This document shows positions 24,601 to 37,360 of a stretch of 64,000 bases of DNA, in pieces. A program made the position numbers and the translations under genes. The stretch is taken from the NCBI GenBank assembly GCA_019055375.1, contig JAHQIW010005418.1:17285-81284 (forward strand). Reading direction: 5' to 3'. Under the pieces are notes generated by a model. That model ran no database searches. It was not told the DNA's origin and worked only from the letters and a program-made list of their open reading frames with translations. Source of the DNA: Parelaphostrongylus tenuis. Lineage: Eukaryota > Nematoda > Chromadorea > Rhabditida > Metastrongylidae. Each line of letters begins with the position of its first letter. Positions within the stretch are counted from its first letter, which is position 1.

Positions 24601-25900
24601 ATAAGGAGGAGTGTTTTTTTTTTTTGGAACAAAGACTGCACATACTTGCTAAAACGTACTTGCATAACAATTGCCTTGTGGAGGCAGTTGTAGCGTAATT
24701 GCATTTTCTTAGCCAGAAAGGTGAACTATTTCGGGGTTATATAAATACTGCACTCTAATGCGATATGGACTGAGGAACTGCAATAAGGACAACTTTTCCC
24801 AATCCGCTGTCGCTTTCTGTTATAGGTTAATCTGAAGAAGATGTGAAGAGATGTGTTGTGTCAGAAATGGCGGAGTTCACGGAGGTGCTGTTACTTGTTA
24901 TAGATGTCGGGCGAAAAGGAATCTCTTGTCGTTCATGGTAGATTCTTCACAGGACATGTCGGATAGGTCAGGATTTTTTGTAGTAGTTACATTATGGTAA
25001 AAAATCTGTTTCCACATTTTAGGTAGCTTATCGAAAAGGAGAGCTACTGAATCTAATTTTTGATAATCATCCATTCCTGCTGCATGAGAATTCTGTCGTA
25101 CCACGTAACATTCATTTGTACAGCATGGCTACCTGAAATCTCTGAGAACAGCATACAAAGAGTTGAATAAGTTTCGTACAAGTAACATATTTGAAGACAC
25201 CTAGGGGAGTACAGAATTCGAGAATATCTTTGGTAGCACGATAGCAACCTGTAGTGGTAGAGATTCTACGGACTGAGTGCGAAGTTTTAACACTTAAGTA
25301 AGATTAAAGCAAAGAAAATTTTGTAATGTCATCCAGCTGCTTTTTATCATCTACTAGAGTCGAACTGAAGCCGATAATTTTAGTCTACCGTATAGGATTC
25401 TATCGAACGTCGGGTTGGTCGCGCTAAAATTTGAGCTATAAAGTGCCAGTGCGACTATGAAAATGTAGTGACAATAAGCTATAACCACCATGGAAATACA
25501 GTGGCAATAGATAAGTCTACAGGCTGAGGCTTCTCGCTCACTGCAAGATCCTCTCTGTCAGATACTCCGTTGGAGGAATAGCACGGAAAACGTAGAACTC
25601 GATAGATAAATTTATAAACAATAAACTTATCATGGATTTAGGCCCCAGCTATGTAAGAGATTTGAAGACTGTTTTACTATGGCCGCCACTTTTGCAATGT
25701 ACTCTAAAACTCCACGAATAAGAGCGATTTGTATTGGAAAATAGAACTTAAAAGCAATTAGCAACTTTGAGTAGTTTCATAAACTTGGTAATTTCTAACA
25801 ATCTATATTTATTCTTTTATTTTCGACTATTTTCAAGACTTTTATCAAAACGATATAGTCTGAGAAAATATTTTGAGTCTTCCTTATCTGTTATGGCCTT
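24601..25900. other. No gene recognised
   Basis: AT-rich sequence with homopolymer T at 24,617-24,628. Two overlapping minus-strand frames (24,898-25,104 and 25,053-25,247) show no domain and no clear splice structure. I see no RNA gene here. Confidence 0.4.
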
Positions 25901-25911
25901 TATGCAATGCA

Positions 25912-26065
25912 AGATACACGTTTCAGCAGTACAGCCTCATTAGTTGCACGGTGCCTTTCATCTCAGTTATTGTTTCATCTACGGGAAATTGTTGACATTT
26001 CGACGTCGATCGCTCTAAACAAGTCACCGTACACCTGACAATTCTGTAATGCCGAAACACGTGTC
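25912..26065. ncRNA. Two decayed, outward-facing hammerhead motifs
   Basis: On the minus strand the core near 25,943-25,937 reads CUAAUGA (the invariant G of CUGA is changed to A), with a stem II (GGCUGUACUGCU), GAAA and a stem I GUGCAA/UUGCAU still visible. On the plus strand, CUGACAA at 26,035-26,041 with GCCGAAACACGUGUC downstream has lost stem II. Both look dead. They resemble the family-W pair at 822/1,115 in layout. Confidence 0.45.
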
Positions 26066-26356
26066 TTACGCATTATAACTGACATAACAAACCTCATGAA
26101 AGGCTCAAAATGAATTATTAGATTATATTTTTTCTTATTCTTAGGAAAAACATAGACAAACTTGAGAAATATCTCACTAGCGAAAAGCGCATATCCTGTC
26201 GGTCCTTTTTTGTTTGCAAAAATCAAACCCCTCTTATATATAGACTTAGGGAAATCTTTCCTTCGAGTGCTTTATTGAGACCACGCTCAAATTTCAATAA
26301 ATTCTTTCATTGTTATTTGAGCCAACATGTCATGTGGTCTGGTAAGGGCTCTTGTA

Positions 26357-26403
26357 CAACCCGAGACACGTGTTTCGTCTTTACAGACTCATCAGCCAGG
26401 CAG
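26357..26403 (-). ncRNA. Hammerhead ribozyme (family M), well formed
   Basis: On the minus strand the core CUGAUGA is at 26,395-26,389. Stem II is a perfect GUCU-GUAA-AGAC with a GNRA-type tetraloop (26,388-26,377). GAAA is at 26,376-26,373 and stem III CACGUG at 26,372-26,367. The cleavage triplet GUC has its C at 26,365. Stem I (CCUGG against UCGGG) pairs with several G-U wobbles. Confidence 0.78.
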
Positions 26404-26567
26404 AACCCGTCGTCTGTCGATCTTTTTATAGTTAGTTCTCTCGGGAGCTGACAAACAGAAAATCTCGCTTGACATAGAATGTAAAACGTAAGTCGTCGAC
26501 AACTCTCTATAAGGAGTGTAACGCTCCCGAGAGAACTGACTTTAAAAAGATCGACAGACGACGGGTA

Positions 26568-26614
26568 CTGCACGGCTGATGAGTCTGTAAGGATGAAACA
26601 CGTGTCTCGGGTTG
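26568..26614 (+). ncRNA. Hammerhead ribozyme (family M), slightly weakened
   Basis: CUGAUGA at 26,576-26,582, then stem II GUCU-GUAA-GGAU (two wobbles) at 26,583-26,594. GAAA is at 26,595-26,598, stem III CACGUG at 26,599-26,604, and the GUC cleavage site ends at 26,606. Stem I pairs GCACGG with UCGGGU around one mismatch. It is the mirror of 26,357-26,403 with a few changes in stems I and II. Confidence 0.72.
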
Positions 26615-26769
26615 TACAAGAGCCCTTACCAGACCACATGACATGTTGGCTCAAATAATAATGAAAGCATCAATTGAAATTTGGTGTTTATTTACGTTGA
26701 GTGCAAACTGTTGGTCGTCGCTTCCTCTATACAGTTGTAGATCCCCGAAGTACTGACCGAACGAAAGGC

Positions 26770-26825
26770 AACTGTGCATCTGGAGAGGCTGAAAGCCCGA
26801 AGCACGTGGCTTAAACTGCATAAGT
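26770..26825 (+). ncRNA. Decayed hammerhead motif
   Basis: GUGCAUCUGGAGA..GGCUGAAAGCC..GAAGCACGUGGC corresponds to the family-W ribozyme, but the core reads CUGGAGA and GAAA has become GAAG. Not expected to be active. Confidence 0.4.
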
Positions 26826-27429
26826 GCTATAAAGAAATCATCGTAAAAGGTTTGAAATTGATTGCCATTAAACTGTTCTTAAGCGAGATCTCAAAATAGT
26901 CTTTAAAGGCTGAAAACAAACGCTTTTTTATTTATTTCTCGTTGAAATCCTTACAAATGCCATCACAATCATTATCTCCATCATCATAGCCGACATCGTT
27001 GCCGTAATCATTTCTGAAAATTGTACGGCCAAGCGCAATACTTTAGGATGCTGCTCTCGGTTGTGTAGCATGTAAAGAAGAATTTAGCGAAATTCTCGGT
27101 TACACTGGCAGTATAAAGTATACCGACCATGCCCATTACGAATTCACCTATAAATTATCAGAACACGTTCGCAAATCTCAGTTTTATCATAGTTATTACC
27201 ATTAATCTAGTATAGAGCCAACTACTATAATTTATCCCTATTCATTCCCTCAACTGGGCGAAGTATAGAGCAGTGACTAGAGGTGTCCGGTAGTACACTT
27301 GTAGTTATGGTTTGGCACTGTGCCTCACGCATGCTAAAATCTCCATCTTGCAGAAGCTGGCACATCAAAATCAGATTGTAATTCTTTTTTATCAACCGCT
27401 TCTAGAGGCAGTACAATATTTCAAGTATA

Positions 27430-27795
27430 CCCATTGATGTAGGGTAATGTTCAGAACTTTCGCATCAAGCGAGACTAGAACCAACACCTCAATCTTTCAG
27501 GGAGCGTGTGCTCTATTCGTTACACCAGCCCTCAACGGGTAGTCGGTCTCGACATTGAACACAGTCACGCTGACAGGTATTGGGTATCTAACGATCAAAT
27601 GGAATAATATTTATTTAATTGCTTCTAGCGGTGGTATGATATTTTAAATATACCCATTGATGTAGAGTGTTGTGGAAAGTGGGCGTCAGTAGTGTAACGG
27701 ATAGAGCACGCGCTCCCAGAAAGATTGAGGTGCGGGTTCTAGTCCGTCCAACGCGAAAGTTTTGCACATCACTCTACATCAGTAGGTATAGAGTC
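27430..27795. mobile_element. Two tRNA-derived SINE/MITE copies in inverse orientation
   Basis: One copy (27,430-27,590) has its tRNA-like part on the minus strand; the other (27,655-27,795) has it on the plus strand. The plus copy shows A-box-like TAGTGTAACGGATAGAG and B-box-like GGTTCTAGTCC. Both are flanked by CCATTGATGTAGAGTG-like inverted ends. The cloverleaf lacks a proper anticodon arm. Relatives are at 34,980-35,340 (mirror) and 54,520-54,770. Confidence 0.6.
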
Positions 27796-29016
27796 AGATT
27801 CTTTTGTGGGAATAATTCACCGATTTGTCTTTAAACATAATCATTTGAAGTAATATAGCTTACATCTGATAGAGCTGATATGACGTAATTAGAGAAGTGT
27901 GGTGCACGAAACAGATATAGGAAAAGAACAGTGGAGTGGACTTTCAGGGAATGCAAGCGCCTTCTTGGAACAGCACCTAAGAATGGCCAGACGTGCTTCT
28001 GGCTAAGGTCAGCCCTCCGCGTCCGAAGATTTCAAAGAGTTTTAAACCACGAAATAGATCTTGAGTATTTTTACATGCTCGTAATAGACATCACCACAGA
28101 CAACAAATGCGATCGAGAGAAGCGAATAGAAACTGTGGTGGTGATCTTACTACCAGTGAAGACGGCCGGTCCGATTGCAAAATAGGTAAAGTGCATAAAA
28201 TTAGATGAATGCCCAAAATAAGCACATCGTTTCTACATGAAATTACAGAATGACCATGCCGCAAAAGTAGAGTTCAATAAAATCAGTCAACCACCTAGAA
28301 CGACAGAATAAAAAGAATGAGATGAGCCAAGCTTTAGAGCGTTTTTTTTTTTCAAATTATTACTGATCCGCATTCCAACCTAGTGTGCATGTCTAAGCAC
28401 TTCCTGCATTCTATTTCTTCTTCCCACCCATAATGCGAATAACCAACGAAATGAAAGTTTCAATGAATCCAGAGCATTATTGAAACCTGCTTTACTCCAC
28501 CGCACTTTTCTTGTAATACTAACAAAGCTGAAAACGTAGTGGTTTACATTTTGTGAGTGATTGGGGTTCTATAGGGAGCGGAATCAGCAGGAGGCGACAT
28601 CATGGACCCGTGTGATTCGAAGAAAACCGTCGAACGTACTATTACCACAACTGTAAAGGCGCCGTAAATGTCGAGCCATAGAAACAATTTTGAATACTTG
28701 AAAGCGTAACTGAATCATCGAAGTGTTTTGGGATAATCCTGTAATCATTTAGTTTTTTCTTACTCAGTATTTTTCACATTGCTCTGACTGCTATAATATA
28801 CCACATGATAAAGAGTGTTGCATGTCTTCAATAGTAATAAAGTTAATTATTATGATGGTATAATTACGTATCCGAAGATGCTGAGTGATATGCAAACATT
28901 CAACATTAGAAGAAAGATGAACCCATGTTTTACCCTAACATGGCCTTATGCTACCATGATTTCACTGAGGTCTTTGTTACTTTGCTCTTTAAACGTTCTA
29001 ACAAGGCCTGTGGTGA

Positions 29017-29089
29017 GCCTCGATAGCTCAGTTGGGAGAGCGTTAGACTGAAGATCTAAAGGTCACCAGTTCGATCCTGGTTCGGGGCA
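29017..29089 (+). tRNA. tRNA-Phe (GAA)
   Basis: Same 73-base sequence as 3,042-3,114, with anticodon GAA and all stems intact. The flanks have diverged while the tRNA has not, which suggests selection or conversion. Confidence 0.95.
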
Positions 29090-31559
29090 ACTGTTTTGTT
29101 ACAGACGGTATACCAACCCCTTTGTGTTTGTTGTGCATGTTCTAGCACGAATGAGCCCAGGAAACAGACACATCTCATTACTCAGGGCATAGAAATGTTT
29201 TACAATCAGAGATTCAGAGATAAGACAAGAAATAGAAGATGAAGCATTCGAGACGGTTAAATTCCCGCTGGTTGTGCCATGCAATAGACTTCATTGAACT
29301 CGTTATGAATGACTAAATGATCATCATGGCTTCACCACATATGGACATCAGGCAAGCACGTGGCTGATGAAAAGATTTATTCAACTAGCGTCTCGCACTA
29401 TCGCGTTTACCAAAATCGCTTTGATGGGAGTTGTTGATCCACACATAGATGATCGCTTTTGCATTGAAATGCAATCGAATGGAGTATGAGGCCATAGAAC
29501 AGTTTGTGAGCGACTGCTTGCTAATTGTGGTTGATTATTTTTGACGTCTTAATGGAGTGTCACAAACTGATCAAGTGACGACAGCCCGAGTCAAAGCAGT
29601 ATAATCGGGCAGTAAGCTTTACTCATACCACGAGATATAATCACACTTTTGGTAAGGTGTCTTTAACTAGTTCTAGCGAAAAATTAGCCACCGATGAACT
29701 TCAGCGTTCGTGGTGATAGAAAATTCGGCTTTTGAATCTGAAAACATCGACCTAATTATTCTGTTAATAATCATAACAGCAAGTGAAAGCCAATATATAG
29801 TTTATTCAAATATTATTATTATTTATCTTACGGGTAGCACCTACGCTACAGATAACATTTTCAGCGCTAAACCAAAGAAAATTTCAACTTCTGCGTTTTT
29901 ATGTGGTGTTCACCAAGCGCTGTAGAGCTTTAAATGTCAAGTGTTCGAAATCTTATCATTTTTAATTCCTTCCAACCTAATCTCAGATTAAGTCAATCAA
30001 CTTTCGTCAAAGTTCAGCTTGTCATGTGGCTTGTCAGTGATAGTCCTCGACTGGTATCCGTGCGATAAAATACAGTTATAGTAACTAACAAGAGCTTTTT
30101 TTTATGAAAACCTCTGCGACCATGACGCTGAAACGCAAACAAGTAAGCTTTTGTGACAAGCTCGTAGTAACCTAAGGATCCGGAGATTTATATTTAGCTG
30201 TACTGATTATTGTTGAATTGTGAGACATGCATAACAGATTTTGGGACGAAAGCGCCTTTCTAGAATTACTAAGGTTTGATAAGATGATGTGTCCTAATCA
30301 GGATAAAATAAAATATGCTTTGACTTAACATTCACTTGTATTAGAAACTTCATCCAAAACCAGTTCAATCACTGAATCTGCCAGCCAAAAATGGCACCGT
30401 CCGCAAAGGGATATAGTGGTCATAAGTTTCATAAAACAAAAACGGAACAGCTTCACTATACGACGCGCGTCGCCTGCACGTTTGACAATGCTCCTAGATT
30501 CATATATTTCGAGCACCACTAGCGACTTGGTTCTATTACTTCTAAAATAAAGTAGATTGACTGACATTCAAATTTAAGTGATGCCGGTGAATATGGCCGA
30601 TCCCTCTTCAACAAATCACAACTTTCTCCAAAACCTTCCTCGAAAGTATAACTTCAGCTCTACGACATTTCATACGACATAACTTCAGTTCTATGACACA
30701 TAGCTAATTAAACCTATTGCAAAATCCACTTTCTGAAACAGTCACTGGATCACCATTCACCAGTCCTAGTTCGTACTAACCATTGCTGCTCATTGCATAC
30801 GATCCCACTTGATCCATATTTTTTAGACCGTTAATAGACAATCGGTAGATCAGCTCTCAAGCAGTATAATGATGTGTTTAGTTATTGGGAAGATACTCTT
30901 ATTGCGCTGTAGCAGCTAAAAAAATATTGGGTTTCACAAAATTGAATCGTTTTTCTCATCCTCACCTTTTTTGGATCCCTTGAAAAAACACACCTTTCGC
31001 TTTTTCTTGAGTGTTACATTTATTTGATAGCACAGATCTCAAGTATTCGACAACGTAATTTATTTTCAGTGTAGCTTCAATATTGTGCTCTAACATCATA
31101 AACAGTATTGTGTTCCTCATTCAGATACTTCACGCTGAACAAAGCTTTTTCCTCAGACTTTTAATAACCATTCGATAATTCAAATCTCCCTAATTCTATG
31201 TTGTGTTTGTTTTACGAAGAAGGCCTTCCAGTGCGCCGTGGTAAACAAAAGAATTTTGAGATTCGCAAAACTGGCATCGGAAAAAGTACGGTGGCCAAGT
31301 GGGCCATGTTGCGAAATCCCCATCCACACACCGGCAAATCACGGTGGTTTGATGGCAGCTGCGCTGCGCGAATCTCAACATTATTGTGTCAGTTAAAGCG
31401 CCGTAAAATGTTATTTTGAAAATAAAAGCACATTTTTGGAATCGACGAGATTTAATCTATCGAATAGTTGCTAAAGTTTCGAAGGAACAGATCTGTTCAA
31501 CGAGAAATGTTTGAGTGAAAACATTATTTTGTTTTTGTTGTTAGTGAAATGATAGGGCC

Positions 31560-32240
31560 TTATTGAAAGTAAATTAAGCAGCTAAAATCTTTGAGATTCC
31601 GCCATCAAATAGTTGTTAGAACTTGAAGGCAAGCGAAAGGTCTGCTTTTCTCGACGAGTCGAGAAAGATGCGGTTGGCGAAAATGATCTAAATTTGCAAA
31701 ATCCGATTTTTTTTCTGGGAAATAGTGTCTTTCCTGATGGGTCGAAGTAGGACAGGGATAACGGAGAAATACCAGAAAACATATGATTTTCTGTAGGCAT
31801 GTTCAAAGCCTTATTGAGATTGTTTCATTGAAGCCATGCGTACGTTTCGACGGTGTTACCTGCTTCATCAGTGGCCCACGCTTCACACTGGGTCATGTTC
31901 TATATCAGGGGTGAGGAGAGGTTATGGCGTCAACACGTGATATTGTGTTATCACCATTTTTCCATTCAATAGATTACGGTTTGCAATAGACAAGTAGGAA
32001 TCCGTCTCATTGACCAATTTTTTAATCTCGCTATAAACTTTCAGTACAGTCTATAAGAATGTTCAAAGCTTTATTGGGATCGTTATGTGAGGGTAATACG
32101 GATGATGGCCTTTTTTGGAGAACAAATACAACATTAGAATCAAAGAGATCTATGCTATCGAATGGTTAGTAAAAATCTGAGGAAAAAGCTTTTTTCAGCG
32201 AAAAATATTTGAATGGGACACAATTTTATTTTTGCTGTTG
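31560..32240. repeat. Repeat D, copy 1
   Basis: Similar in order and spacing to 54,785-55,325: GGATAACGGAGAAAT, GCGTACGTTTCGAC, CTTCATCAGTGGCCCA, then ATCACCATTT and ACTATCGAATGG blocks. It includes a hammerhead-like motif at 31,833-31,880. The GGATAACGG part also resembles the 3' tail of the RTE near 56,590. Confidence 0.55.
31833..31880 (-). ncRNA. Hammerhead-like motif (family D), probably inactive
   Basis: On the minus strand CUGAUGA is at 31,871-31,865 and GAAA at 31,848-31,845. Stem I GGGCCA/UGGCUU pairs well. Stem III is CGUACG, but the U expected before the cleavage base is C, and stem II (AGCAGGUAACACCGUC) has two mismatches. The matching motif at 54,925 keeps the U but has lost the core C. 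Confidence 0.5.
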
Positions 32241-33678
32241 GTGCGAAAGTTGATGCAATATCCTTCATTTAATGCGGTTCGATTAGGCCATAATGATAAC
32301 ACTGACGTATAGTGAAGCTGTTCTGTTTTTGTTTTATGGAACTTATGACCACTATATCCCTTTGCGGACGGTGCCATTTTTGGCTGGCAGATTCAGTGAT
32401 TGAACTGGTTTTGGATGAAGTTTCTAATACAAGTGAATGTTAAGTCAAAGCATATTTTATTTTATCCTGATTAGGACACATCATCTTATCAAACCTTAGT
32501 AATTCTAGAAAGGCGCTTTCGTCCCAAAATCTGTTATGCATGTCTCACAATTCAACAATAATCAGTACAGCTAAATATAAATTTCCGGATCCTTAGGTTA
32601 CTACGAGCTTGTCACAAAAGCTTACTTGTTTGCGTTTCAGCGTCATGGTCGCAGAGGTTTTCATAAAAAAAAGCTCTTGTTAGTTACTATAACTGTATTT
32701 TATCGCACGGATACCAGTCGAGGACTATCACTGACAAGCCACATGACAAGCTGAACTTTGACGAAAGTTGATTGACTTAATCTGAGATTAGGTTGGAAGG
32801 AATTAAAAATGATAAGATTTCGAACACTTGACATTTAAAGCTCTACAGCGCTTGGTGAACACCACATAAAAACGCAGAAGTTGAAATTTTCTTTGGTTTA
32901 GCGCTGAAAATGTTATCTGTAGCGTAGGTGCTACCCGTAAGATAAATAATAATAATATTTGAATAAACTATATATTGGCTTTCACTTGCTGTTATGATTA
33001 TTAACAGAATAATTAGGTCGATGTTTTCAGATTCAAAAGCCGAATTTTCTATCACCACGAACGCTGAAGTTCATCGGTGGCTAATTTTTCGCTAGAACTA
33101 GTTAAAGACACCTTACCAAAAGTGTGATTATATCTCGTGGTATGAGTAAAGCTTACTGCCCGATTATACTGCTTTGACTCGGGCTGTCGTCACTTGATCA
33201 GTTTGTGACACTCCATTAAGACGTCAAAAATAATCAACCACAATTAGCAAGCAGTCGCTCACAAACTGTTCTATGGCCTCATACTCCATTCGATTGCATT
33301 TCAATGCAAAAGCGATCATCTATGTGTGGATCAACAACTCCCATCAAAGCGATTTTGGTAAACGCGATAGTGCGAGACGCTAGTTGAATAAATCTTTTCA
33401 TCAGCCACGTGCTTGCCTGATGTCCATATGTGGTGAAGCCATGATGACCATTTAGTCATTCATAACGAGTTCAATGAAGTCTATTGCATGGCACAACCAG
33501 CGGGAATTTAACCGTCTCGAATGCTTCATCTTCTATTTCTTGTCTTATCTCTGAATCTCTGATTGTAAAACATTTCTATGCCCTGAGTAATGAGATGTGT
33601 CTGTTTCCTGGGCTCATTCGTGCTAGAACATGCACAACAAACACAAAGGGGTTGGTATACCGTCTGTAACAAAACAGT

Positions 33679-33751
33679 TGCCCCGAACCAGGATCGAACT
33701 GGTGACCTTTAGATCTTCAGTCTAACGCTCTCCCAACTGAGCTATCGAGGC
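33679..33751 (-). tRNA. tRNA-Phe (GAA)
   Basis: Mirror of 29,017-29,089; identical cloverleaf with anticodon GAA. Confidence 0.95.
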
Positions 33752-34979
33752 TCACCACAGGCCTTGTTAGAACGTTTAAAGAGCAAAGTAACAAAGACCT
33801 CAGTGAAATCATGGTAGCATAAGGCCATGTTAGGGTAAAACATGGGTTCATCTTTCTTCTAATGTTGAATGTTTGCATATCACTCAGCATCTTCGGATAC
33901 GTAATTATACCATCATAATAATTAACTTTATTACTATTGAAGACATGCAACACTCTTTATCATGTGGTATATTATAGCAGTCAGAGCAATGTGAAAAATA
34001 CTGAGTAAGAAAAAACTAAATGATTACAGGATTATCCCAAAACACTTCGATGATTCAGTTACGCTTTCAAGTATTCAAAATTGTTTCTATGGCTCGGCAT
34101 TTACGGCGCCTTTACAGTTGTGGTAATAGTACGTTCGACGGTTTTCTTCGAATCACACGGGTCCATGATGTCGCCTCCTGCTGATTCCGCTCCCTATAGA
34201 ACCCCAATCACTCACAAAATGTAAACCACTACGTTTTCAGCTTTGTTAGTATTACAAGAAAAGTGCGGTGGAGTAAAGCAGGTTTCAATAATGCTCTGGA
34301 TTCATTGAAACTTTCATTTCGTTGGTTATTCGCATTATGGGTGGGAAGAAGAAATAGAATGCAGGAAGTGCTTAGACATGCACACTAGGTTGGAATGCGG
34401 ATCAGTAATAATTTGAAAAAAAAAACGCTCTAAAGCTTGGCTCATCTCATTCTTTTTATTCTGTCGTTCTAGGTGGTTGACTGATTTTATTAACTCTACT
34501 TTTGCGGCATGGTCATTCTGTAATTTCATGTAGAAACGATGTGCTTATTTTGGGCATTCATCTAATTTTATGCACTTTACCTATTTTGCAATCGGACCGG
34601 CCGTCTTCAGTGGTAGTAAGATCACCACCACAGTTTCTATTCGCTTCTCTCGATCGCATTTGTTGTCTGTGGTGATGTCTATTACGAGCATGTAAAAATA
34701 CTCAAGATCTATTTCGTGGTTTAAAACTCTTTGAAATCTTCGGACGCGGAGGGCTGACCTTAGCCAGAAGCACGTCTGGCCATTCTTAGGTGCTGTTCCA
34801 AGAAGGCGCTTGCATTCCCTGAAAGTCCACTCCACTGTTCTTTTCCTATATCTGTTTCGTGCACCACACTTCTCTAATTACGTCATATCAGCTCTATCAG
34901 ATGTAAGCTATATTACTTCAAATGATTATGTTTAAAGACAAATCGGTGAATTATTCCCACAAAAGAATCTGACTCTATA

Positions 34980-35340
34980 CCTACTGATGTAGAGTGATGT
35001 GCAAAACTTTCGCGTTGGACGGACTAGAACCCGCACCTCAATCTTTCTGGGAGCGCGTGCTCTATCCGTTACACTACTGACGCCCACTTTCCACAACACT
35101 CTACATCAATGGGTATATTTAAAATATCATACCACCGCTAGAAGCAATTAAATAAATATTATTCCATTTGATCGTTAGATACCCAATACCTGTCAGCGTG
35201 ACTGTGTTCAATGTCGAGACCGACTACCCGTTGAGGGCTGGTGTAACGAATAGAGCACACGCTCCCTGAAAGATTGAGGTGTTGGTTCTAGTCTCGCTTG
35301 ATGCGAAAGTTCTGAACATTACCCTACATCAATGGGTATA
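34980..35340. mobile_element. Mirror copies of the two tRNA-derived SINE/MITEs
   Basis: 34,980-35,115 (minus tRNA-like) and 35,180-35,340 (plus tRNA-like) mirror 27,655-27,795 and 27,430-27,590. The insertions therefore predate formation of palindrome B. Confidence 0.6.
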
Positions 35341-35929
35341 CTTGAAATATTGTACTGCCTCTAGAAGCGGTTGATAAAAAAGAATTACAATCTGATTTTG
35401 ATGTGCCAGCTTCTGCAAGATGGAGATTTTAGCATGCGTGAGGCACAGTGCCAAACCATAACTACAAGTGTACTACCGGACACCTCTAGTCACTGCTCTA
35501 TACTTCGCCCAGTTGAGGGAATGAATAGGGATAAATTATAGTCGTTGACTCTATACTAGACTGATATTTTGCGAACGTGTTCTGATAATTTATAGGTGAA
35601 TTCGTAATGGATGTAATCGGTATACTTTAAACTGCCATTGTAACCGAGAATTTTGCTACATTCTTCTTTACATGCTACACAACCGAGAGCAGCATCCTAA
35701 AGTATTGCGCTTGGCCATACAATTTTCAGAAATGATTACGACAGCGATGTCGGCTGTGATGATGGAGATAATGATTGTGATGGCATTAGTAAGGATTTCA
35801 ACGAGAAATGAACAAAAAAGCGTTTGTTTTCAGCCTTTGAAGATTATTTTGAGACCTCGCTTAAGAACAGTTTAATGGCAATCAATTTCAAACCTTTTAC
35901 GAGGATTTTTATAGCACCTATGCAGTTAA

Positions 35930-36258
35930 AGCCACGTGCTGCGGCCTTCCAGCCTCGTCAGTTGCACAGTTGCCTTTCGTTCGGTCAGTACTTCGGGGAT
36001 CTACAACTGTATAGAGGAAGCGACGACCAGCAGTTTGCACTCGACGTATATAAACACCGTGAGGTTTTTTCAGAATATTTGACTGCGAATCATGAGTATG
36101 ACTTTCACGTTGGCATACATAGCAAACAGTGCAATAGACTATTTTAAGACCTCGCGCGAGAACAATGTAATCTGAAAAGAGATCTCCGAGGAACTGACTA
36201 AACGAAAAACACTGTGCAACTGACGAGGCCAGAAGGGAGGAACACTTATTCTGCGCTT
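35930..36258. ncRNA. Two decayed hammerhead motifs, outward facing
   Basis: Minus strand: CUGACGA at 35,961-35,955 with stem II GGCUGGAAGGCC, but GAAA has become GCAG. Plus strand: CUGACGA at 36,220-36,226 after stem I GUGCAA, but stem II and GAAA are disrupted (AGGGAGGAAC). They occupy the places of the pair at 16,152/16,440. Confidence 0.5.
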
Positions 36259-37360
36259 ACAAGTGCCTATACAGACATCATTAAAAGCTCATAAGCATTG
36301 TCACATTACGTTGATCTTGACCGTGATCACACAATAGTCGATAGCATCGATACAATCAATTACGTATGTCCAGGCAACAGGCATACCCATGCATATGATA
36401 ATTAAACACTTTGAAAGAACATCACGAGAACTGTTTCACAGTACGCTGTATGAAAAAAGTTTGTTGTCGCTTGCTCTATACAGGCGTATATGTCCGAGGA
36501 ACTGATTGAACGAATGCAACAATTCTGATCCTTTGATGATACAAACATAGGCCTCATGTCAATCAATAAGCACCTTAAAAATAACACGTAAAGTGATCCT
36601 ATAATGGACTTATTTCAACGACCTTCTGAGCAGGTGCGATTCTGGCCTTCGTGCTCCCAGTTCTCTGGAAGTGATAATATGGGCACTTTCCTTTTTTCAG
36701 CGCATTTGCTCCTTTGCTTTTAGTAAGTCATCCTTCTCATTTTTAGATTCCCATTGTAATCCTGTAAAATCACTTTATCATAAAGAACTTCGGGGGCGTA
36801 ATGACTAACAATGTTAACATCTCTTTATCCGTCTGTTTGTTTATTTCTCCTTAACTTTCCATTTTTCCGTTTCTTGTCATCTCTATTTCATCGTTTCACC
36901 ATAGGTTGCACACGTTAACCATTTTCAACATGTATTACTTAATTATGTGCTGACGAAGTTACACAAAACACAGAATCACTGGACTTCGGAGGCCAATGCT
37001 GATCCTTGTGGAAGTGCAATCCTGGTATGAATATTTTGATTCATGTTAGTCTAAGACTGGTCCTGTTGGATCATCGGGGAGACTCTGTGGCCGCCCATAT
37101 TTGGCTACACGATGGCAAAATTGCTAAACCACCTAAACATCGGTTAAATACCTGCTATACCTGCATCTATTTCGTTCATAAGAAATAATAACAAAGTTTA
37201 GGTCAAATTACTTCAGTGATACATTAGAATTTTTTGGCATATAGACGTTCTTTTTACTGAATTTAATCTTATAAAAGCCTTTCAGTGATATTCTGTCATT
37301 TCGATGGTAATGTTCCTTCAAGATCTCAATTTAAATAATAATTTCCGTTAGTTCCATTGC

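Larger units (their letters stand above)
26290..26683. mobile_element. Palindromic element with two hammerheads (family M)
   Basis: Inverted arms of about 150-160 bases: AAATTTCAAT..GAGCCAACATGTCATGTGG at the left and CCACATGACATGTTGGCTC..ATTGAAATTT at the right, meeting near 26,490. Each arm holds a hammerhead motif pointing outward. The plus-strand transcript would form a long hairpin. No protein is encoded; the long frame 26,313-26,654 (-) is simply the palindrome read through. A decayed relative lies at 53,318-53,668. The element sits exactly at the outer edge of palindrome B's left arm. Confidence 0.85.
26684..30461 (+). repeat. Left arm of palindrome B
   Basis: This is the inverse of 32,307-36,058 (paired sums about 62,741-62,768). 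The arms differ by small indels, for example sequence near 27,190 missing from the right arm, and scattered bases. It is a diverged copy of the palindrome A unit: the sequence around its tRNA-Phe and the 27,931 region match 1,870-3,114 and onward. It lacks the tRNA-Gly half of the unit because the arm ends at 30,461. No intact gene; the open frame at 27,931-28,185 is repeat sequence with a mirror copy. Confidence 0.93.
30462..32306. other. Spacer of palindrome B
   Basis: About 30,600-30,720 resembles unit sequence near 5,050-5,120. About 31,440-32,240 contains repeat D. The plus-strand frame 31,198-31,419 and its antisense shadow show no recognisable domain. No tRNA or intact gene. Confidence 0.6.
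32307..37360 (-). repeat. Right arm of palindrome B plus unit flank
   Basis: 32,307-36,058 mirrors 26,683-30,461. From 36,059 to about 37,360 it continues as a diverged copy of 16,270-17,640, ending with the GCAATCCTGGTATGAA and CATATTTGGCTAC stretches. It breaks off where the other copies pass into the kinase 3' flank. No intact gene. Confidence 0.9.

Noticed and set aside
26313..26654. Long minus-strand open frame of 113 codons
   Set aside because: It is the palindromic element read from end to end; the sequence is explained by inverted repeats and ribozymes, and it has no domain.
27681..27760. Candidate functional tRNA gene
   Set aside because: Only promoter boxes and partial stems are tRNA-like; relatives at 35,000 and 54,550 vary in the anticodon region.
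31198..31419. 73-codon frame in the palindrome B spacer as a transposase helix-turn-helix
   Set aside because: The GKSTVAKW stretch is suggestive but no catalytic domain or related copy supports it.
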